A model generated the notes under the pieces. That model was not told the DNA's origin. It saw only the letters and a program-made list of their open reading frames with translations, and made no database searches. Shown here piece after piece: positions 59,482-64,000 of a stretch of 64,000 bases of DNA. The position numbers and the translations under genes were made by a program. Positions within the stretch are counted from its first letter, which is position 1. Each line of letters begins with the position of its first letter. Source of the stretch: Methylomonas sp. AM2-LC (GTDB taxonomy: Bacteria; Pseudomonadota; Gammaproteobacteria; Methylococcales; Methylomonadaceae); NCBI RefSeq assembly GCF_039904985.1, contig NZ_CP157005.1:1984001-2048000 (forward strand). Reading direction: 5' to 3'.

Positions 59482-62400
59482 TTAATAAACTTCCCGAAAA
59501 TAAATTACTTTTGAATTTCCCTGATATACACCAAAGGTTACCAGGGCAGAGGGTGATAATGCATTTTGCGAGTTACTTTGATTCCAAGGGTAAAGTAACC
59601 ATGGCAAACTATTGGAAATATTACTTTGCACGCTGATTGCCCCCGTATTTCCGGCACCGGGAGCACTAAAGCTAATACCTCCGCTACCTGAAAGCAAAGT
59701 GCTTCCCAGTAAAGATGCATTAGTACTGCCCGTGCCCAAGCTTATTGCAGTGGTTGCTGATTGGTAAGCGCCACCATTGCTGGTTCCATTACTAAGGTAA
59801 ATCTGGTTGCTTAAACTAAGGCTAGTACAATTATCCATGCTGTTAGCTACAAAATTAATGCCATTAAAATACTGAGCAGATACAGGAATAACTAAAGGCG
59901 ATAATTCTGAACCATGTGCATTGCCCATAGCTAAACGTCCCCACAACATCGCGTTATTGCCACCCGTAAAACTGATGCCATTTCCCAACGTGTTAGCCCC
60001 AAAGCTTATTTTTGATGTAGAGTTATTGATGCTTGTACCGTTAATATTGGCTACTGCTACATTATCAATATCCAATAAATTAAAACTTAGGGCAATATTG
60101 GCATTGTATTGTGCTATGGGGTTGCTTGGACGTGTGATCGCCAAAGCATTGTAACTAGTATCTGAAAACGTCAGAGTTCCCAATCCAAAGTTGGTGCCAC
60201 CCAACGTTTGGCCTAAATCAGCAATAGCGAGATTATAGCCATTTAGTACACTAACGCTTTGACTGATATCGTTATAAGTGGCATTAGAAATGTTACTCGT
60301 ATTAATTTTGAAATAACTGCCTGTATAATTTTGTGTAACCGACCCGGCACTATTTTTAGCGGACACTGTTGCTATCGGGTTTGTTGCAAATTTGACAGGT
60401 TGACCCATATAAGTAAAGGTGCTACAGGCGGGTGTCAGTTGCGGTGTGTTTAAGCTCACATCCAGATGGTCAGGAATAAAACGACCGAAAAAATTACTTG
60501 CAGTCGTATTTCCAAAATTGCAACCGAACTGATTGTTCACAGCCAAGGTAGAAAAATCATTGGTACAATCACCCACATTAGCATCCACAGCAGTAAAGGT
60601 ACTATCATAAACGCCATCGGCGGCGAAGCTGAAATATCCAACTTCCGAATAGGAAAATGCAGCTCCTGTTGCAGTACCCGAATTTGCAGTAGCTGCACTA
60701 AAACTACCCGAAAGAGTACCCGCTTGTGTTGCACCAGTATGAGCGGTTATTTTACTGTTATCTATTAGTGGTACTGCGTTATAACCGGTTGCCGAAGTGC
60801 TGGCGGTCAGCGAAAACTGGCTACCGGCTTTGATGGTGGGTGTGGCAGTGGTACTCACCCCTGTTGCATCGGCATTGACACTTCCCGTCACGGTAAAACT
60901 CACCGGGCGTACCGAAAATCTATCCGTAGAGCAACCCACAACATTTGGAGTCTGATTAGCATCAGTAACCCGACACATTAGATTAGGATAGGCAGCTGTC
61001 ACACTCATCAAGGCGCTACGTAATCTACCTTGAGCGGTTAATTGTCCAACCTGGGAAAAAATAAGCGTCTGATTAACCGCTGGCGATATAGCCGTACGTT
61101 GGGCACAACTGGCATTACCCGTACCATCTACCAGCTCTAAGGTGACCGCTTTGCTGCCATTGGAAGCATAATTATTATCTACGCTATCGGCAACCCCATC
61201 ATTATTGGCATCGTTCAACGCCACCACATCAAAAGCAAACGCTGTATTAATCAATTTAGTATAAAGATGTCCGCTTAACGCATCCTGACCAGTTTCTATG
61301 CAATTAAAGGCATAGGGTGGTGGCAGATTAGCCACTACCGACACGCACGCATGTGTTTGAGTTTCCAGAGAAGACAACTCAGTGGCCGACAAAGCGCCCT
61401 GATATAAGCGCAGTTCGTCAATATCGCCATTCGCGGTATTACTGGTATAAGCAGAAACAGAACCTGTGATGCCGGACATACGTTGCGCTCCCACATACAG
61501 CGTTGCCATGTCCCCTAAACTACCATTGAGTACGCTCGTGGAAGTGGCAATAGGCAGAGTGTTGCCATCAAGATAAATAGCAGTTTGATTAACACTTAAA
61601 TCCCAGGTTACGGCAATATAATGCCAAGTATTGGCAGAAAAATTATAACTGGGCGATGTGGCAGTAGAAACGGTATAGGCAGTATCCGAAATAGAGAATA
61701 CCAAAGCACCAACATTATTTTTAGCCAGGAAAAAATGATTTGAATAGCTGCCCACCAGGTTAGACGCATCAAATAAAATGCGATTTTTGCCATTATTCCA
61801 GTTTTCATTATCGGTATACCAGAAAGCGATAGTACCGGTATTGCCTAAACTATTTACATCAATGCCGGTGTTTACACCCATTGCAGTAGTACCGGCTGGC
61901 ACTTGCCCAGCCCCACAAGTGCCCGGATTACCCGTAATTGCAGAGTAAGGAGAGTTAGGAATAGCTCCAGCAGTAGGGGTGGCCGTGCCTAATGCTGACG
62001 CAGAACGACCATTACCACTGTAGTCCTGTATGTTGCCCCAAGTGCTTTCTTCCATGGCATAGTAAGCATAAATTTCTGAAGGAAATTGATAGCTGTCAAT
62101 GGCAGTATTATTGACCGTATTTTGGTCGCCTCCCGTGCCAGAGACTGTAGCGGTATTAGTAACAGTACCCGCCGCACTGCTCGACACATTGACATAAAGG
62201 ACTAGTGCGGACGCTGACCCACCAGACGCTATTGCCCCCGTGCGTGTACAGATCACCGTTTTTCCTGAAGCACTGCAACTCCAACCAGAGCCCGAATAAG
62301 CAGCATAACTTAACGAGCTGGATAAGGTGTCAACAATGGTTAATGGCCCCGGTTCAGATTTTAATCCAAAGTTGGATACATTCAGCGTATAGCTGGCACT

Positions 62401-63249
62401 ACTACCCGCAATTAAGTTACCGCTTCGCGTTATAGTAACCGCAGTATCAACCTGCGAAGGCGTTAGTGCCATTAATTGCCCAACGCCATAATCAGCAAAG
62501 CTGGAATCCCCGGTTGCAACTGCCGTGGCGGAACCCGTTGCTCCGGCATTAGCTTTAGTAGCGGTAGCCATTTGAATGGTAGTGCCGACTGCATTGGCAG
62601 CTAACGGGGCAGATTGATCAAGTCTTCCTACCATACCACTAATCCCCGTTGGGGTGCCAAAACTGGAAGCCGATAGATAAGTAAGTGATGAAATGATCAT
62701 GCTATTAGCCACGGTAGTGGTAATAGAAGCCGTCGATTGCGTCATAGAGCTTGGGTTTAATTGCGCACTCCAGACATTAATTGGGCTGGCGGTAGTATCT
62801 ACGCCAGAAAAGGCCAGAAAGCCACCTACGGCTGTTCCTCCTGATAAATGTGAATTAGAGAATGTCCAGGTATAACTGTTTGGATCGTTAATGCCGACAA
62901 TATTGTAATAAGTTAATAAGGTTATACCTCCTGGTGCGGTTGAAGTACCTCCATTGGGTTGCTGGGTACTGGTCATCAGCGTCCAGCCAGGGGGAGCTGT
63001 ATAAGTTACAGTGTATGGACGAGCAACAATTGAGGCTATTAAAGTTTGGCCTGCCACTGTTCCTGGAGGTTTGTTAATGACCAAAGCCCCAGGTGATCCA
63101 TCGGTTGGTAATGCGCCGTTATAACCGCTAGACTCGCTGATATAGGTGATATTGGCCAGAGCTTTAAACGAACTCATACATAAACAAAAAACTATCAGTG
63201 CCCTGAGCAGAAAACTTAATTTAGACCATTGTGGAAAAAGGCGCTTCAT
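59482..63249 (-). CDS. MshQ-like / DUF6701 surface protein with LamG and DUF11 domains
   Basis: This encodes about 1255 residues. The ATG at 63249 (MKRLFPQWSK) starts a signal peptide (FLLRALIVFCLCMSSFKALA). A TTG at 63264 is less likely. A DUF11-type repeat (VTITRSGNLIAGSSASYTLN, then VTNTATVSGTGGDQNTVNNT) lies around residues 275-385. A LamG-like lectin domain follows (GTIAFWYTDNENWN...WHYIAVTWDLSVNQTAIYLDG, then GDIDELRLYQGALSATEL). The C-terminal half is the DUF6701 region (RFSVRPVSFTVTG, RFIPDHLDVSLNTPQL, YMGQPVKFATNPIATV). Such proteins are annotated as MSHA pilus biogenesis protein MshQ and are extracellular. No other msh genes are nearby. Confidence 0.9.
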   Translation of the reverse strand: MKRLFPQWSKLSFLLRALIVFCLCMSSFKALANITYISESSGYNGALPTDGSPGALVINKPPGTVAGQTLIASIVARPYTVTYTAPPGWTLMTSTQQPNGGTSTAPGGITLLTYYNIVGINDPNSYTWTFSNSHLSGGTAVGGFLAFSGVDTTASPINVWSAQLNPSSMTQSTASITTTVANSMIISSLTYLSASSFGTPTGISGMVGRLDQSAPLAANAVGTTIQMATATKANAGATGSATAVATGDSSFADYGVGQLMALTPSQVDTAVTITRSGNLIAGSSASYTLNVSNFGLKSEPGPLTIVDTLSSSLSYAAYSGSGWSCSASGKTVICTRTGAIASGGSASALVLYVNVSSSAAGTVTNTATVSGTGGDQNTVNNTAIDSYQFPSEIYAYYAMEESTWGNIQDYSGNGRSASALGTATPTAGAIPNSPYSAITGNPGTCGAGQVPAGTTAMGVNTGIDVNSLGNTGTIAFWYTDNENWNNGKNRILFDASNLVGSYSNHFFLAKNNVGALVFSISDTAYTVSTATSPSYNFSANTWHYIAVTWDLSVNQTAIYLDGNTLPIATSTSVLNGSLGDMATLYVGAQRMSGITGSVSAYTSNTANGDIDELRLYQGALSATELSSLETQTHACVSVVANLPPPYAFNCIETGQDALSGHLYTKLINTAFAFDVVALNDANNDGVADSVDNNYASNGSKAVTLELVDGTGNASCAQRTAISPAVNQTLIFSQVGQLTAQGRLRSALMSVTAAYPNLMCRVTDANQTPNVVGCSTDRFSVRPVSFTVTGSVNADATGVSTTATPTIKAGSQFSLTASTSATGYNAVPLIDNSKITAHTGATQAGTLSGSFSAATANSGTATGAAFSYSEVGYFSFAADGVYDSTFTAVDANVGDCTNDFSTLAVNNQFGCNFGNTTASNFFGRFIPDHLDVSLNTPQLTPACSTFTYMGQPVKFATNPIATVSAKNSAGSVTQNYTGSYFKINTSNISNATYNDISQSVSVLNGYNLAIADLGQTLGGTNFGLGTLTFSDTSYNALAITRPSNPIAQYNANIALSFNLLDIDNVAVANINGTSINNSTSKISFGANTLGNGISFTGGNNAMLWGRLAMGNAHGSELSPLVIPVSAQYFNGINFVANSMDNCTSLSLSNQIYLSNGTSNGGAYQSATTAISLGTGSTNASLLGSTLLSGSGGISFSAPGAGNTGAISVQSNISNSLPWLLYPWNQSNSQNALSPSALVTFGVYQGNSKVIYFREVY

Positions 63250-63461
63250 CGGAACATTTTGCAATTTTTGTTAGCTTATTAAACATGCACAATATCATAG
63301 ATCGAACAATATCCCCTTAGGGCGAAACCTAAAATATGCCGATCAGTTAACATAAATAGAAAAGGCAATCGTTAGATACGAGAAATTCACTCTGTTGTTC
63401 CATTTCAACGCCCTCAATAATTACCTCAATCCTGTGTGATGCATAGATATCCTTTCTATAT

Positions 63462-63761
63462 AGGGGTCAGGTTAGTTTTAATGTTTAGAGTCAAAGCCTA
63501 AAAAAATGCTGGTTTTCATATGGGGTAATAGTTGTAAACTGTATTACAACGCTTGAAGTCAACCACCACCCAGTAAAGGCAACACTGATTTAAGACATCA
63601 ATGAATGTTTTTCCGAAATAGATGGGTTTGACGCAACACTAATTTATCAAGTCAGTATTTGGTCAAATATTTAGTGTGCCGGTTGGCGTTTTAGAAATAA
63701 GTTGCTTTAGCTAAAGGCAATAAAAAAGGCCTTAGATTCACACCTAAGGCCTTCTTTAATA
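63462..63761 (+). repeat. Right copy of the long inverted repeat (partner at 37858-38090)
   Basis: It starts with the motif GGGGTCAGGTTAGTTTTAAT (63462-63482), runs through a segment shared with the left copy (from ACATCAATGAATG to AGCTAAAGGCAATAAAAAAG) and a terminator-type hairpin (63725-63757), and ends at the tRNA remnant. This copy has about 85 bases near the motif that are missing on the left. The 63250-63461 stretch has no gene. Confidence 0.85.
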
Positions 63762-63808
63762 TGGAGCTAGTGAGGGGGGGCGAACTCCTGATCGGCAGAT
63801 TACAAATG
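63762..63808 (-). pseudogene. Degenerate tRNA-Thr 3' fragment (minus strand)
   Basis: Read on the minus strand it gives TTTGTAATCTGCCGATCAGG, AGTTCG, a run of C, then CTCACTAGCTCCA. It matches the fragment at 37803-37857 but with changes in the anticodon stem and T-arm, and it also lacks the 5' half. It is inverted relative to that copy. Confidence 0.7.
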
Positions 63809-63845
63809 TTGGATTCAATTTTTAATATAAAAAATCTATACAAAT

Positions 63846-64000
63846 AGGTGTCAGGTTAGTTTTAATACTTAGAGTCAAAGCCATAAAGGGCACTTAAAAG
63901 AGTGCTAGTTTTTAGGGTGCATTAGGTGTCAACTGTATTGCACCGCTTGAAGTAAATTACCGTCAAATAAAGGTAATGCAGATTTAAGGCATCAATGAAT
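63846..64000 (+). repeat. Start of a further direct copy of the repeat, cut by the window edge
   Basis: AGGTGTCAGGTTAG (one mismatch) begins a block that follows the same order as 63462-63617, including CGCTTGAAGT, GATTTAAG and CATCAATGAAT at the very end. The copy is direct to the one before, about 384 bases later, so the right end is a tandem array that continues outside the window. Confidence 0.85.

Overview
The window looks like a chromosomal segment of a gammaproteobacterial methylotroph or methanotroph, most likely Methylococcales. The evidence is combined: a formaldehyde-activating-enzyme homolog, a cytosolic copper-storage (Csp-type) four-helix protein, a PQQ-type sugar/sorbosone dehydrogenase, the beta-propeller plus ABC transporter set tied to PQQ-dependent alcohol oxidation, two PEP-CTERM surface proteins and an MshQ-like pilus protein. 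Base composition appears moderate and coding density is low, with many repeats between genes. Genus is not resolved.

Layout. 1-2.1 kb holds a truncated hypothetical gene and an integron gene cassette with its attC site. 2.2-12.4 kb is one giant filamentous-haemagglutinin gene. 12.8-19 kb carries a PEP-CTERM protein, a PstS-like binding protein, a small secreted protein, a zinc-ribbon membrane metalloprotease-like protein, a tiny antitoxin-like gene and an orphan NodT-type outer-membrane factor. 19.9-21.8 kb is a second cassette island: two minus-strand genes separated by a 60-bp attC. 22.1-25.1 kb is a compact housekeeping run (mazG, PfkB kinase, dgkA, gcvH). 25.3-30.6 kb has an RND adaptor, a glycosyltransferase/PAP2 pair, a RelE-type toxin-antitoxin locus lying between duplicated pieces of an acyltransferase gene, and the acyltransferase itself. 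31.1-32.8 kb is an AbiE-type toxin-antitoxin/phage-defence operon with a 10-bp inverted-repeat operator. 34.1-36.6 kb is the PQQ-associated beta-propeller/ABC operon.

36.8-43.5 kb is the most unusual part: tRNA-Thr-like 3' remnants, a STAND NTPase whose TPR domain is encoded by nine near-identical 144-bp units, a flanking pair of inverted 23-bp motifs (core GGGGTCAGGTTAG), then a tandem array of four 3'-truncated copies of a small gene, each starting at that motif, ending in the intact parent gene. The same repeat with a tRNA remnant recurs inverted at the right end (63.46-64 kb), so about 25 kb is bounded by inverted copies.

43.5-63.2 kb holds DUF1501/DUF1800 export proteins, an HdeD-like protein, an old-yellow-enzyme flavoprotein, a PEP-CTERM protein, a nitroreductase, the Fae homolog, and a stress/metal cluster (two ferritin-like proteins, PQQ dehydrogenase, copper-storage protein, CsbD, lmo0937-like and EF-hand proteins), then an MshQ-like protein. 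Two 144-bp MITE-like elements with 11-bp terminal inverted repeats and 8-bp target duplications lie at 29.2 and 33.9 kb.
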